DNA of 27,340 nt from JAEYFP01 sp964566545 (GCA_964566545.1 CAZMIX010000032.1:1-27340); one strand, 5' to 3'; positions 1-8,126 are shown, counted from the stretch's first letter. Translations and numbers: made by a program. The notes: generated by a model from the sequence alone, not told the origin.

Positions 1-128
1 TTCAAAGAATCCAGATAACTTCCTTCCTGTGCAAAAACATACTGCATACTCCCCCATGTCCCGATGATAACTGTCGCTGACGCAACCGCTGCCATCAAAC
101 AAGCATGCATTTTGTTTTTCAGTTTCAT
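1..128 (-). CDS. secreted protein, N-terminal fragment (runs off left edge)
   Basis: Only the first 42 codons are visible; the rest lies beyond the left edge. The ATG at 126-128 follows a GGAGG ribosome binding site five bases upstream. The peptide begins MKLKNKMHACLMAAV, then a hydrophobic stretch to about residue 25, and reads QYVFA-QEG near residues 29-36. This is a typical Sec signal peptide with a plausible signal peptidase I site after FA at about residue 33. No lipobox cysteine is present. The gene has its own strong promoter about 47 bases upstream, so it need not depend on proC read-through. The mature protein is not visible, so no function can be given. Confidence 0.7.
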   Translation of the reverse strand, partial: MKLKNKMHACLMAAVASATVIIGTWGSMQYVFAQEGSYLDSL

Positions 129-174
129 TTCAACCTCCATTACGGATTCATTACAAATTTGTTACATAAGTTGT

Positions 175-203
175 ATTTTAGCAGAGCTTTTCCAATTTGT
201 CAA
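175..203 (-). promoter_or_regulatory. sigma-A type promoter for the secreted-protein gene
   Basis: On the minus strand TTGACA (198-203) is followed by a 17-base spacer and TAAAAT (175-180). The -35 box is perfect and the -10 box has one mismatch. The expected start near 168 gives a leader of about 40 bases before the ATG at 128. It lies just downstream of the proC stop codon, and no clear terminator separates the two genes. Confidence 0.75.
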
Positions 204-224
204 ATAAAACCCTCTCTTTTGTAA

Positions 225-1019
225 TTACATCGTCCTGGATTTATCCGCGCAAATGCGCATCGCTTCTATAATAGAAGAACGAAAACCCCGTTCCTCCAAG
301 GCCGCAACAGCCTCTATTGTCGTTCCTCCCGGCGAGCAGACCATATCCTTTAGCTCGGCAGGGTGCTTTCCTGTTTCTAATACCATTTTCGCGCTTCCGT
401 ATACGGCCTGCGCGGCAAATTGATACGCCTGCGCACGCGGAAGTCCTTCCGCTACGGCAGCGTCAGCCATCGCCTCGATGAGCATAAACACATAGGCAGG
501 AGAGCTGCCGCTGACAGCGACGACCGCATCCATCTGTTTTTCCTCGACGGCATAGGTTTTCCCGAAGCCATCCAAGAGTGACAATATCGTCGCAAATTCA
601 TCTTCCGCCACAGCCCCGTTCCGGCATACGCCCGTACAGCCTTCGCCGACAAGCGCCGGCGTATTCGGCATACATCGAACGAGCTTTAATTCTTTTCCAA
701 ACTGCTCCGTCAGCCATTTAAGCGTCTTTCCGGGTGCAATCGAAATAATGATCTGTGAGGTATTGATAAAATCTTTAATTTCCCGAATCACATCTTCGTA
801 TAACTGCGGCTTTACGGCCAAAACAATAATGTCGGCTCGCTGCGCTACCATGCGGTTATCGTCAGCGACCGCTATCTGAAATTTTTTACGTGCCTGATCT
901 TGCTTTTTTTCTCCGGGGTCAAAGCCGATCATATCTTCGGCAGACACGAGCTGCTTTGCAGTAATCCCGCCAATCATGGCTCCCGCCATATTTCCCAATC
1001 CAATAAACCCAAGTTTCAT
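225..1019 (-). CDS. proC: pyrroline-5-carboxylate reductase
   Basis: 264 aa, the usual length for ProC, which catalyses the last step of proline synthesis: NAD(P)H-dependent reduction of 1-pyrroline-5-carboxylate, in the cytoplasm. The N-terminus has the Rossmann dinucleotide motif GFIGLGNMAGAM (residues 4-15). AVKPQ in the middle and CMPNTPALVGEG are conserved in the family. The C-terminal signature CSPGGTTIEAVAALEERGFR is present and should form the dimer and active-site helices. Its ATG overlaps the TGA of the upstream methyltransferase gene by four bases (ATGA), so translation is probably coupled. It is the last gene of the dnaE-pfkA-methyltransferase-proC run. No strong hairpin follows it before the next promoter. 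Confidence 0.96.
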   Translation of the reverse strand: MKLGFIGLGNMAGAMIGGITAKQLVSAEDMIGFDPGEKKQDQARKKFQIAVADDNRMVAQRADIIVLAVKPQLYEDVIREIKDFINTSQIIISIAPGKTLKWLTEQFGKELKLVRCMPNTPALVGEGCTGVCRNGAVAEDEFATILSLLDGFGKTYAVEEKQMDAVVAVSGSSPAYVFMLIEAMADAAVAEGLPRAQAYQFAAQAVYGSAKMVLETGKHPAELKDMVCSPGGTTIEAVAALEERGFRSSIIEAMRICADKSRTM

Positions 1020-1849
1020 TTGCCTATTCTCCGTTTCTCTTCTGCGTCTGTATTAAGCGGCTCTTTTTCTGTGCCGCACCTTACGGCTTCATACATGAGC
1101 AGGGCTGCTGCCACCGCCGCATTCAGTGATTCCACATTTCCCTGCATTGGTATTTTGACGGGTACGTCCGCAAGCGCGCTGATTTCATCACTAAGACCGT
1201 TCCCTTCATTTCCGATTAGAATTGCCATGCGATCCGAAAAGGCCTGCTCCTGAAAGTATTTTTCTCCCTGCAGATGAGCCGCATATAATAGAATATTCTC
1301 TGATTTTAAAATTGCAATTGACTGAGCAAGCCGCTCCGTATAGACGACCGGAACACGGAAAATAGAGCCCATCGTGGAGCGGATTACCTTAGGGTTGTAC
1401 ACGTCCACAGTCTTTTCATCGGCTAGAATCAAATCAAAGCCGGCTCCCTCAGCGGTTCGAAGCATCGTCCCGAGATTGCCGGGATCCTGAACGCCTTCTA
1501 TTATTAATATATGCACAGCCTGTCCCGATAATGACTGTAAAAGCTCCGATAGCGCATCTTCTCTTTTTTCGATGATACACAACACGCCCTGCGGCGTTTG
1601 TGTGTCAGACATTCGCTTAAAAACCGTATCGCTGACAAACTCATAGGATAGTCCTGCGAGCTTTTCCTTCATCGGCAGCCGCCCATAACAGTTCTCCGTC
1701 AAAAACACCTGCCGGATCCGTTCCGCAGGTGCCTCGCAAAACAGCTTTATGCCCTCCGCAACGAATACCTGCTGTTCCCTGCGCGCCCTGCTGCTCTCAA
1801 GAAGTCGGCTGATATTTTTTATTTTAGGGTTGGAAATGCTCGTAATCAT
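1016..1849 (-). CDS. TrmH/SpoU-family RNA 2'-O-methyltransferase
   Basis: 277 aa from the ATG at 1849, chosen because AGGAG lies five bases upstream; an upstream in-frame ATG at 1882 has no such site. Residues 1-90 form the substrate-binding region that precedes the SPOUT fold in RlmB/YsgA-type enzymes. The knotted AdoMet-binding domain shows all three SpoU motifs: DPGNLGTMLRTAEGAG (122-137), IGNEGNGLS (212-220) and PMQGNVESLNAAVAAAL (234-250). Members methylate ribose 2'-hydroxyls in rRNA or tRNA using S-adenosylmethionine. The target nucleotide cannot be read from sequence, so no symbol is given. It starts 29 bases after the pfkA stop and overlaps proC by four bases. Confidence 0.9.
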   Translation of the reverse strand: MITSISNPKIKNISRLLESSRARREQQVFVAEGIKLFCEAPAERIRQVFLTENCYGRLPMKEKLAGLSYEFVSDTVFKRMSDTQTPQGVLCIIEKREDALSELLQSLSGQAVHILIIEGVQDPGNLGTMLRTAEGAGFDLILADEKTVDVYNPKVIRSTMGSIFRVPVVYTERLAQSIAILKSENILLYAAHLQGEKYFQEQAFSDRMAILIGNEGNGLSDEISALADVPVKIPMQGNVESLNAAVAAALLMYEAVRCGTEKEPLNTDAEEKRRIGK

Positions 1850-1878
1850 TGCTTCTCCTGACTTCATGCCGAAAAGAA

Positions 1879-2853
1879 TCAAATCGAAAGCATCCGGCTG
1901 ACCTCGTATTCATATTCCGGAATGTCCTTCTGCATCGCAAGCGCTTCGTCGATGTCAAAATCCACATAGCTTCCGTGCTTAAAACTGACGACCCGGTTTG
2001 TCTTGCCCTCGCACAGCAGATCGACAGCGTAAGCACCCATCATCGAAGCATAAAACCGATCCCTGCAGGTCGGCGAGCCGCCCCGCTGCATATAACCCAG
2101 GATCGTTGCTCTTGTCTCAACGCCGGTCGCAGCCTCAATCCGCTTTGCCATCGAGGTAGAATGCCCGATGCCTTCCGCGTTGATAATAATATGATGGGTT
2201 TTGCCCTTTTTCTTATTATTCGTAATATTATTTATAATTTCCTGCTCTTTAAATTCATATTTTTCCGGAAGGAGAATGTCCTCCGCGCCGTTTGCAACAC
2301 CGCACCAGAGAGCGATATAACCGGCGTTTCTGCCCATTACCTCAATGATACTGCAGCGTTCGTGAGAAGAAGAGGTGTCGCGCACCTTATCGATCGCCTG
2401 CATCGCCGTGTTGACAGCCGTGTCAAATCCGATCGTATAGTCTGTACAGGCAATATCCAGATCAATGGTACCCGGCAAGCCGATCGTATTGATGCCATGC
2501 GCGGCAAGTCCCTGCGCACCTTTATAAGAACCATCGCCGCCAATGACAACCAGTCCTTCTATGCCATGCTTTTTGCAGATTTGTGCTCCTCTCGCCTGCC
2601 CATCCTCCGTTTTGAACTCTTCACAGCGAGCCGTGCGCAAAATCGTGCCTCCCTTTTGAATAATATCGGATACGTCGTGACGAGCCATATCCACAATTTC
2701 CTCATTTAGAAGTCCCTGATAACCCTTTTGAATACCCTTTACCTTTTTCCCATTTGCCAGCGCTTTTCTGACGACTGCCCTAATAGCAGCATTCATGCCG
2801 GGCGCGTCTCCACCGCTCGTCAGTACGCCGATCGTATTTACTTCATTAGTCAT
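1879..2853 (-). CDS. pfkA: ATP-dependent 6-phosphofructokinase
   Basis: 324 aa, typical of bacterial PfkA, the committing step of glycolysis (fructose 6-phosphate plus ATP to fructose 1,6-bisphosphate). The ATP-site motif GGDGS is at 105-109. The catalytic loop PGTIDLD (127-133) carries Asp131, equivalent to the E. coli catalytic Asp127. Glycine rather than lysine before TID, together with GGDGS, marks the ATP-using rather than the pyrophosphate-using class. RCSIIEVMGRNAGY (166-179) supplies substrate-binding residues. The residue after TID is Leu where E. coli has Asn. AGGAGG lies seven bases before the ATG. It follows dnaE by 109 bases, an arrangement common in Firmicutes. Confidence 0.96.
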   Translation of the reverse strand: MTNEVNTIGVLTSGGDAPGMNAAIRAVVRKALANGKKVKGIQKGYQGLLNEEIVDMARHDVSDIIQKGGTILRTARCEEFKTEDGQARGAQICKKHGIEGLVVIGGDGSYKGAQGLAAHGINTIGLPGTIDLDIACTDYTIGFDTAVNTAMQAIDKVRDTSSSHERCSIIEVMGRNAGYIALWCGVANGAEDILLPEKYEFKEQEIINNITNNKKKGKTHHIIINAEGIGHSTSMAKRIEAATGVETRATILGYMQRGGSPTCRDRFYASMMGAYAVDLLCEGKTNRVVSFKHGSYVDFDIDEALAMQKDIPEYEYEVSRMLSI

Positions 2854-2869
2854 ATCAAGACCTCCTGCT

Positions 2870-2885
2870 CCGGCCGTTTGGCCGG
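2870..2885 (-). other. GC-rich hairpin just upstream of the pfkA ribosome binding site
   Basis: A perfect 6-bp stem (CCGGCC/GGCCGG) with a four-base loop lies in the dnaE-pfkA gap. It ends three bases before the AGGAGG of pfkA (2861-2866). There is no T-tract, so it is unlikely to be a terminator. It could be an mRNA 5' stabiliser after processing, or could influence access to the ribosome binding site. Confidence 0.4.
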
Positions 2886-2962
2886 CAAACCATTAATATT
2901 CTATATTTTACCCTTTTTATTACCGCATTTCAATAAAAAATTATGCGGCGTATCTTCGCAAA

Positions 2963-5900
2963 TCAGTATGATACAATTTTCACATTCCCCGAACCAAACA
3001 ATTGGCCGAGCTTTGCAAGGAGATCCTGATCCGCAAGCACGCTTCTGCTTCTTGGCAAATTTTTAATTTCTTTCGTCGCCTCCACATATACGACGACCGC
3101 ATCGTTTCCGTCGGAGTCGCTGATCGAACGAAGCAGCTCGTCCTCACGCGCCAGATATTCCTCGCGCGTCCCAAACTTAATCCACAGCTTCTTCGGAATA
3201 CTTTCAAACGGAGTGATCCTTTCGCAAATGAGCTTCGCATCCTTTTCTTCCTCGGCGCTGACACGGCCCTGAATAAATACCTTGGAATCCTCCGTAAGCC
3301 ATCTCGCATTTTTCTCGTAGTCGCCCGGCCAGACAATTACCTCCACCGTGCCGACGAGGTCTTCAATATTTAAAAATGCCATTGTCTTTCCTGTTTTGGT
3401 ATGTTTGATCGTCTTATGCTCAATCAGTCCTCCGATCGTCACCCTATCTCCGTCCTGTACCTTAACGCTCTGCGTCTCTTCCTCCAGCACAAAATCGGAC
3501 GTAAACGCCGTGATGTGCTTTTTCCACATTGCTTCATCCGCCTGAAGGGGATGTCCGCTTACGTAAATTCCGAGCACTTCCTTTTCATAACCAAGCAGCA
3601 GTTCCCTGCTGTATTCTCCGACCTCAGGCAGCCTGACTTCAAATTCCTCCTTTTGATCCTCATCTGCAATATCAAATAAGGATATCTGACCGGCCATATT
3701 GTTCTTTTTATCCTGATTGATGCTCTCCATAATCTGGACATAAACATCCATAAACTGCTTTCTAGTACCGCCGAGGCTGTCGAGAGCGCCTGATTTGATA
3801 AAGCTCTCGATCGTCCGCTTGTTGACCTCTTTTCCAGAAAGACGGACAATAAAATCCTTTAAACTGATGAACTTTCCGCGTTCCCTGCGCTCCGCAACGA
3901 TCGCCTCGATTACAGGCCACCCAATGCTTTTGATGGAAGCGAGTCCATATCGGATGCACCCGTTTGAAACGGAAAATCCCGCCATCCCTTCATTGATGTC
4001 AGGCGGAAGAATCTTAATCCCCATCATCTTGCATGTATAAATATATTCCGCAACTTTCCCCGAATTATCGATGACCGATGTCATAAGCGCCGCCATAAAT
4101 TCGATCGGATAATAATATTTCAAATAAGCCGTCTGATACGCTACAACCGCATAGGCAGCCGCGTGAGATTTATTAAAGGCATACTTTGCAAAATCCATCA
4201 TGCTGTCATAGATCCTGTTCGCAACCTCCTCGCTGATTCCGTTTTTCACACAGCCCGGTACGCCCTCGTCTTCGTTGCCATAAATAAAATTTTGACGCTC
4301 CTTTATCATGACCGACTGCTTTTTCTTTGACATGGCGCGGCGCACAAGATCGCTGCGGCCGAGTGTATAACCGCCAAGCTCACGTACGATTCGCATGACC
4401 TGCTCCTGATAGACGATGCAGCCATATGTCGGCGCGAGAATCGGTTCAAGCTGCGGACAGTCGTAATGAATCTTGCCCGTATGATTTTTCCCTTTGATAT
4501 ACTGCGGAATAAACTCCATCGGCCCCGGACGGTAGAGTGAAATGCCCGCGATGATATCCTCAAGACTTTGCGGCTTTAACTCCTTCATAAAGCTTTTCAT
4601 TCCGGTGCTTTCCAGCTGGAACACGCCGTCGGTGCGCCCTGTGCCGATCGAATCCAAAACCGCTTTATCGTTAAAATCAACATGGTCAATATCGATGAGC
4701 GTTCCCCTGTTTTCCTCCACAAAGCGTACGGCATTCTGGATTACCGTCAGCGTGCGCAGACCAAGGAAATCCATTTTCAGCAGACCCAGCTCCTCAATCG
4801 TCGTCATGACAAACTGCGTTGTGATGGAACCGTCAGATCCTCTTGAGAGCGGCACAAATTCGTCTGCGGACTTCGGGCAGATTACAACGCCCGCCGCATG
4901 CATGGACGAATGGCGCGGCAACCCTTCCAGACGCTTGCACATATCAATTAATTTTTTTACCTGCGCATCGGACTCATACAGATTTTTGAAATCCTGATTG
5001 GATTCCAGCGCTCGCTCCAATGTGATATTCAATTCGTTTGGAACCATTTTGGCAATCGAATCCACATAGGCGTACGGCAGATCCATGACCCGTCCGACAT
5101 CCCTGATCACACCCTTCGCGGCAAGCGTACCAAACGTCACAATCTGCACGACCTTCTCTTTTCCGTATTTCTCCACGACGTAATCGATGACCTCTTGCCT
5201 TCTTTCGAAGCAGAAGTCAATATCGATATCCGGCATGGAAATACGCTCCGGATTCAAAAAGCGTTCAAAAAGCAGGTTATATTTGATCGGATCAATATTT
5301 GTGATTTCCAGACAATAAGAAACGACACTTCCCGCAGCTGAGCCCCGACCCGGTCCGACCGCGATCCCGTTTGATTTGGCAAACCGGATAAAGTCCCATA
5401 CAATCAAAAAATAATCGACAAAGCCCATACTGCGAATTGTTTCCAGCTCATAATCAAGGCGCTCCTCTAACTCTTTGCCATATCCCGGATAGCGCTTTTT
5501 TAGTCCGTCAAAACAAAGCTTATTCAGATATTCCCATGTGGTATAGCCCTCGGGTACGTCAAAATGCGGCAGCTTCGTCACGCCGAATTCAATTTCAACA
5601 TTACAGCGCTCCGCGATTTCATGCGTGTTTTCCAACGCTTCCAGTGCATAGGGAAACAGCGCTTTCATATCCTCCTCAGACTTCACATAATACTGACCGC
5701 CCTCATAGCGCATGCGGTTTTCATCCTGCAGTTTTTTCCCCGTCTGGATACAGAGCAGAATATCATGCGGCGCGGCATCCTCCGCATAGGTGTAATGGAT
5801 GTCGTTTGTGGCAACAAGCGGGATATCCAGCTCCTGACTCATCCGCAGCAGTGCCGCGTTCACCGTTTTCTGTTCCGGAATGCCATGATCCTGCAGCTCT

Positions 5901-6418
5901 AAAAAATAATTGCCCACACCGAAACAGGACTCATATTTTAGCGCCATTTTCTTCGCTTCCTCATAAAGCCCCTTTTGGATATAGCGCTGCACTTCTCCCG
6001 CAAGGCAGGCGGAAAGGGCAATGATGCCCTCGTGGTATTCCCGCAGAACTTCCATATCCACACGCGGGCGGTAATAATACCCCTCCGTAAAACCCTTGCT
6101 GACTATTTTCATCAGATTAGCATAGCCCGTATTATTTTCGGCAAGCAGCACGAGGTGATAATATCGATCCTCACCGCCTGTAATTTCTTTATCAAAACGG
6201 GAATTCGGCGCAACATAGACCTCGCATCCGATAATCGGCTTAATGCCGGCTTCTTTTGCCACGCGGTAAAAGTCGATTATGCCGTACATGACGCCGTGAT
6301 CGGTAATCGCAGCTGCGTCCATGCCAAGCTCCTTTACGCGCTGCACATATTCTTTGATTTTATTGGAGCCGTCCAAAAGGCTGAACTCCGTATGGGTATG
6401 AAGGTGCGTAAAAGCCAT
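2963..6418 (-). CDS. dnaE: DNA polymerase III alpha subunit (DnaE)
   Basis: 1151 aa from the ATG at 6418, which follows AGGAAAG and yields the family N-terminus MAFTHLHTHTEFSLLDG. An in-frame upstream ATG at 6487 would add 23 unrelated residues. Domains in order: a PHP domain starting with HLHTHTEFSLLDG (residues 5-17); the palm, with the catalytic PDIDIDF motif near residue 400; the fingers, with GPGRGSAAGS just before it and a YQEQVMRI stretch further on; a helix-hairpin-helix region; and a C-terminal OB fold (VTIGGLIEHKTIKHTKTGK). It is a replicative polymerase; in Firmicutes DnaE usually works beside PolC, which is not in this window. It is transcribed from its own probable promoter at 6448-6456 and is followed by pfkA. 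Confidence 0.96.
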   Translation of the reverse strand: MAFTHLHTHTEFSLLDGSNKIKEYVQRVKELGMDAAAITDHGVMYGIIDFYRVAKEAGIKPIIGCEVYVAPNSRFDKEITGGEDRYYHLVLLAENNTGYANLMKIVSKGFTEGYYYRPRVDMEVLREYHEGIIALSACLAGEVQRYIQKGLYEEAKKMALKYESCFGVGNYFLELQDHGIPEQKTVNAALLRMSQELDIPLVATNDIHYTYAEDAAPHDILLCIQTGKKLQDENRMRYEGGQYYVKSEEDMKALFPYALEALENTHEIAERCNVEIEFGVTKLPHFDVPEGYTTWEYLNKLCFDGLKKRYPGYGKELEERLDYELETIRSMGFVDYFLIVWDFIRFAKSNGIAVGPGRGSAAGSVVSYCLEITNIDPIKYNLLFERFLNPERISMPDIDIDFCFERRQEVIDYVVEKYGKEKVVQIVTFGTLAAKGVIRDVGRVMDLPYAYVDSIAKMVPNELNITLERALESNQDFKNLYESDAQVKKLIDMCKRLEGLPRHSSMHAAGVVICPKSADEFVPLSRGSDGSITTQFVMTTIEELGLLKMDFLGLRTLTVIQNAVRFVEENRGTLIDIDHVDFNDKAVLDSIGTGRTDGVFQLESTGMKSFMKELKPQSLEDIIAGISLYRPGPMEFIPQYIKGKNHTGKIHYDCPQLEPILAPTYGCIVYQEQVMRIVRELGGYTLGRSDLVRRAMSKKKQSVMIKERQNFIYGNEDEGVPGCVKNGISEEVANRIYDSMMDFAKYAFNKSHAAAYAVVAYQTAYLKYYYPIEFMAALMTSVIDNSGKVAEYIYTCKMMGIKILPPDINEGMAGFSVSNGCIRYGLASIKSIGWPVIEAIVAERRERGKFISLKDFIVRLSGKEVNKRTIESFIKSGALDSLGGTRKQFMDVYVQIMESINQDKKNNMAGQISLFDIADEDQKEEFEVRLPEVGEYSRELLLGYEKEVLGIYVSGHPLQADEAMWKKHITAFTSDFVLEEETQSVKVQDGDRVTIGGLIEHKTIKHTKTGKTMAFLNIEDLVGTVEVIVWPGDYEKNARWLTEDSKVFIQGRVSAEEEKDAKLICERITPFESIPKKLWIKFGTREEYLAREDELLRSISDSDGNDAVVVYVEATKEIKNLPRSRSVLADQDLLAKLGQLFGSGNVKIVSY

Positions 6419-6447
6419 CGCCGTCTTTCCTTTCTTTCTTTTTGAAC

Positions 6448-6456
6448 AGTATAACA
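6448..6456 (-). promoter_or_regulatory. probable dnaE promoter (extended -10)
   Basis: The minus strand reads TGTTATACT, a perfect extended -10 (TGn plus TATACT). The -35 region 17 bases upstream is poor, which is common for extended -10 promoters. The start would fall about 25 bases before the dnaE ATG. The 15 bases beginning at the -10, TATACTGTTCAAAAA, recur exactly at the plus-strand promoter near 22083. Confidence 0.5.
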
Positions 6457-6495
6457 TACTTTTGTTCGGCGCGCAGCAGCTGTGCATAAAATTTC

Positions 6496-6531
6496 GTTAT
6501 ATAGGAGATCCGGAGAAATTTTCTATATAAC
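6496..6531. repeat. palindromic repeat element, copy A (downstream of metK)
   Basis: A 36-base imperfect inverted repeat with terminal arms GTTATATAG and CTATATAAC. Read as plus-strand RNA it pairs over about 14 bp with two G-U pairs. Its inner 32 bases (6498-6529) match the palindrome at 7811-7842 upstream of metK at 26 of 32 positions, same length and register. It lies between the metK terminator and the dnaE promoter. Confidence 0.6.
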
Positions 6532-6532
6532 A

Positions 6533-6556
6533 AAAGGCAGACCTCAGCCTGCCTTT
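6533..6556 (-). terminator. terminator downstream of metK
   Basis: An 8-bp stem, AAAGGCAG/CTGCCTTT, with an eight-base loop, 35 bases after the metK stop. On the minus strand the stem ends in TTTTGTTAT. On the plus strand it is followed by GATTTTTT, so it may work both ways, although no plus-strand gene enters it. Confidence 0.65.
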
Positions 6557-6590
6557 GATTTTTTCGCTCTTTCTATTGTAAATAAAAATC

Positions 6591-7778
6591 CTATAAATAT
6601 CTTCTCAGCGCCTCGGTCTTATCTAGCGCCTCCCACGGAAGACTTAGGTCGTTGCGGCCGAAATGTCCGTAAGCTGCCGTCTGCTTGTAGATTGGGCGGC
6701 GAAGGTTTAACATCTTAATGATGCCTGCCGGACGCAGGTCAAAGTTTTCGCGGATGATTTCCACAAGCTTCTCGTCCGAAAGCTTTCCTGTCCCAAATGT
6801 ATCCGCCATAATAGAGGTAGGCTGTGCCACACCGATCGCATAAGACAACTGGATCTCGCATTTGTCCGCAAGTCCTGCCGCCACGATATTCTTTGCGACG
6901 TATCTCGCCGCATAAGCCGCCGAACGGTCAACCTTCGTGCAGTCCTTGCCGGAAAAAGCACCGCCGCCGTGACGGGCATATCCGCCGTAGGTATCCACAA
7001 TAATCTTACGTCCGGTCAGACCTGCGTCTCCATGCGGTCCGCCGATTACAAAACGACCCGTCGGGTTAATGAAAAACTTCGTGTCCGCATCAATTAATTC
7101 CTTCGGGAGAATCGGATCGAATACATATTTCTTAATATCCGCATGGATCTGCTCCTGTGTTACTTCCTCATCATGCTGCGTGGAAAGTACAACTGCTTCC
7201 AGGCGCAGCGGCTTTCCCGTCTCATCATATTCTACGGACACCTGGCTCTTTCCATCCGGTCTCAGATAAGTCAGTGTGCCATCCTTGCGAACCTTCATAA
7301 GCTGCTGTGCCAGCTTGTGTGCAAGTGCGATTGAATACGGCATATATTCTTCCGTCTCATTCGTCGCATAGCCGAACATCATGCCCTGATCTCCGGCTCC
7401 GATCGCTTCGATCTCTTCTTCTGTCATTTTATTTTCTTTTGCTTCCAGAGCCTTGTCCACACCCATCGCAATATCGGACGACTGTTCGTCAATTGCGGTC
7501 AGCACCGCACAAGTATTGCCGTCAAAGCCGTACTCCGACTTCGTATAGCCAATCTCCCTTACAGTATCACGAACTATTTTCTGAATATCCACATAAGCGT
7601 TCGTCGTAATTTCTCCCGTTACGAGAACGAATCCCGTACAGGTGGCTGTCTCACAGGCAACACGGCTCATCGGATCCTTCTCCATGAGCGCATCCAGAAT
7701 CGCATCGGAAATCGCATCGCACATTTTGTCGGGATGCCCCTCCGTAACTGATTCGGAAGTGAATAAAAATTTCTCCAT
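6591..7778 (-). CDS. metK: S-adenosylmethionine synthetase
   Basis: 395 aa, the standard MetK length. It makes S-adenosylmethionine from methionine and ATP as a cytoplasmic tetramer. Visible signatures are TEGHPDKMCDAISDAILDA near residues 12-30, the ATP motif GAGDQGMMFGYA, GPHGDAGLTGRKIIVDTYGG, and the second nucleotide motif GGGAFSGKD with KVDRSAAYAARYVAKNIVAAGL. AGGAGG lies seven bases before the ATG. Expression should be shut down by SAM through the S-box riboswitch at 7893-7988 and its terminator at 7843-7871. Copies of a palindromic repeat lie on both sides of the gene. The product is also the cofactor for the TrmH-type methyltransferase encoded downstream. Confidence 0.97.
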   Translation of the reverse strand: MEKFLFTSESVTEGHPDKMCDAISDAILDALMEKDPMSRVACETATCTGFVLVTGEITTNAYVDIQKIVRDTVREIGYTKSEYGFDGNTCAVLTAIDEQSSDIAMGVDKALEAKENKMTEEEIEAIGAGDQGMMFGYATNETEEYMPYSIALAHKLAQQLMKVRKDGTLTYLRPDGKSQVSVEYDETGKPLRLEAVVLSTQHDEEVTQEQIHADIKKYVFDPILPKELIDADTKFFINPTGRFVIGGPHGDAGLTGRKIIVDTYGGYARHGGGAFSGKDCTKVDRSAAYAARYVAKNIVAAGLADKCEIQLSYAIGVAQPTSIMADTFGTGKLSDEKLVEIIRENFDLRPAGIIKMLNLRRPIYKQTAAYGHFGRNDLSLPWEALDKTEALRRYL

Positions 7779-7793
7779 TTTCTTTCCTCCTTG

Positions 7794-7813
7794 ATAAATT
7801 CTTTAGAATTTAT
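7794..7813 (-). other. hairpin in the metK leader next to the ribosome binding site
   Basis: A perfect 8-bp stem (ATAAATTC/GAATTTAT) with a four-base loop, starting a few bases upstream of the metK AGGAGG. It shares three bases with palindromic repeat copy B. It lies after the riboswitch terminator, so it is present only in full-length metK mRNA. Confidence 0.45.
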
Positions 7814-7842
7814 ATAGGAAATTCAGAGGAATTTCCTATATG
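7811..7842. repeat. palindromic repeat element, copy B (metK leader)
   Basis: A 32-base inverted repeat with perfect 13-base arms after the first base (ATATAGGAAATTC/GAATTTCCTATAT) and a four-base loop. It matches copy A (6498-6529) at 26 of 32 positions with no gaps. It sits directly after the riboswitch terminator T-tract and before the metK ribosome binding site, so it will fold in full-length metK mRNA. Confidence 0.6.
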
Positions 7843-7871
7843 AAAAAATCCGCTTTAGAATCTAAGCGGAT
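7843..7871 (-). terminator. expression-platform terminator of the SAM riboswitch
   Basis: An 8-bp stem (ATCCGCTT/AAGCGGAT, 7848-7871), extendable by an inner AG/CT pair, followed on the minus strand by six T's (7843-7848 region). It begins about 20 bases after the aptamer's closing helix, as expected for S-box control in which SAM binding allows the terminator to form. Confidence 0.85.
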
Positions 7872-7892
7872 CTGATAGGTGATAATCAAATC

Positions 7893-7988
7893 CTCTTATT
7901 GCTCGATTACTCGCTCAGGCTGGCACCTTCCTTACGGGGTTGCCGTGGCTTCACAGATCCTATGTATCTCCACCACTCTGAATAAGAG
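7893..7988 (-). promoter_or_regulatory. SAM-I (S-box) riboswitch aptamer controlling metK
   Basis: Read on the minus strand. P1 is a perfect 8-bp helix, CTCTTATT (7981-7988 side) with AATAAGAG (7893-7900 side). Inside it are the conserved S-box segments AGAGTGGTGGAG, GTGAAGCCACGGCAACC, AAGGTGCCAGCCTGAG and the final GCGAG-type helix. Their order and spacing match the family. The aptamer lies directly upstream of a terminator and metK, the classical target. It should respond to S-adenosylmethionine by terminating transcription. Confidence 0.95.
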
Positions 7989-8023
7989 AAAAATACAATA
8001 TGGAATTTTCTTATCTACGCAAT

Positions 8024-8052
8024 AGGATACTCCCTATTCTTCTGTCCGTCAA
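8024..8052 (-). promoter_or_regulatory. promoter of the metK riboswitch transcript
   Basis: On the minus strand TTGACG (8047-8052), a 17-base spacer, and TATCCT (8024-8029). The start would be near 8017, about 30 bases before the aptamer P1 helix. Confidence 0.7.
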
Positions 8053-8126
8053 GAATTTTATATTTTTTTCATAAGTTTATAAGTTGTTTTTAGGCAAAAT
8101 CGCATGCTATAAGTGCTTTCTACCTA

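Noticed and set aside
1849..2709. Plus-strand ORF of 286 codons opposite pfkA
   Set aside because: Shadow of pfkA on the other strand; no ribosome binding site and no protein-like composition.
5437..6445. Several plus-strand ORFs opposite dnaE
   Set aside because: All lie within the dnaE coding region, which is unambiguous; overlapping frames are explained by dnaE codon bias.
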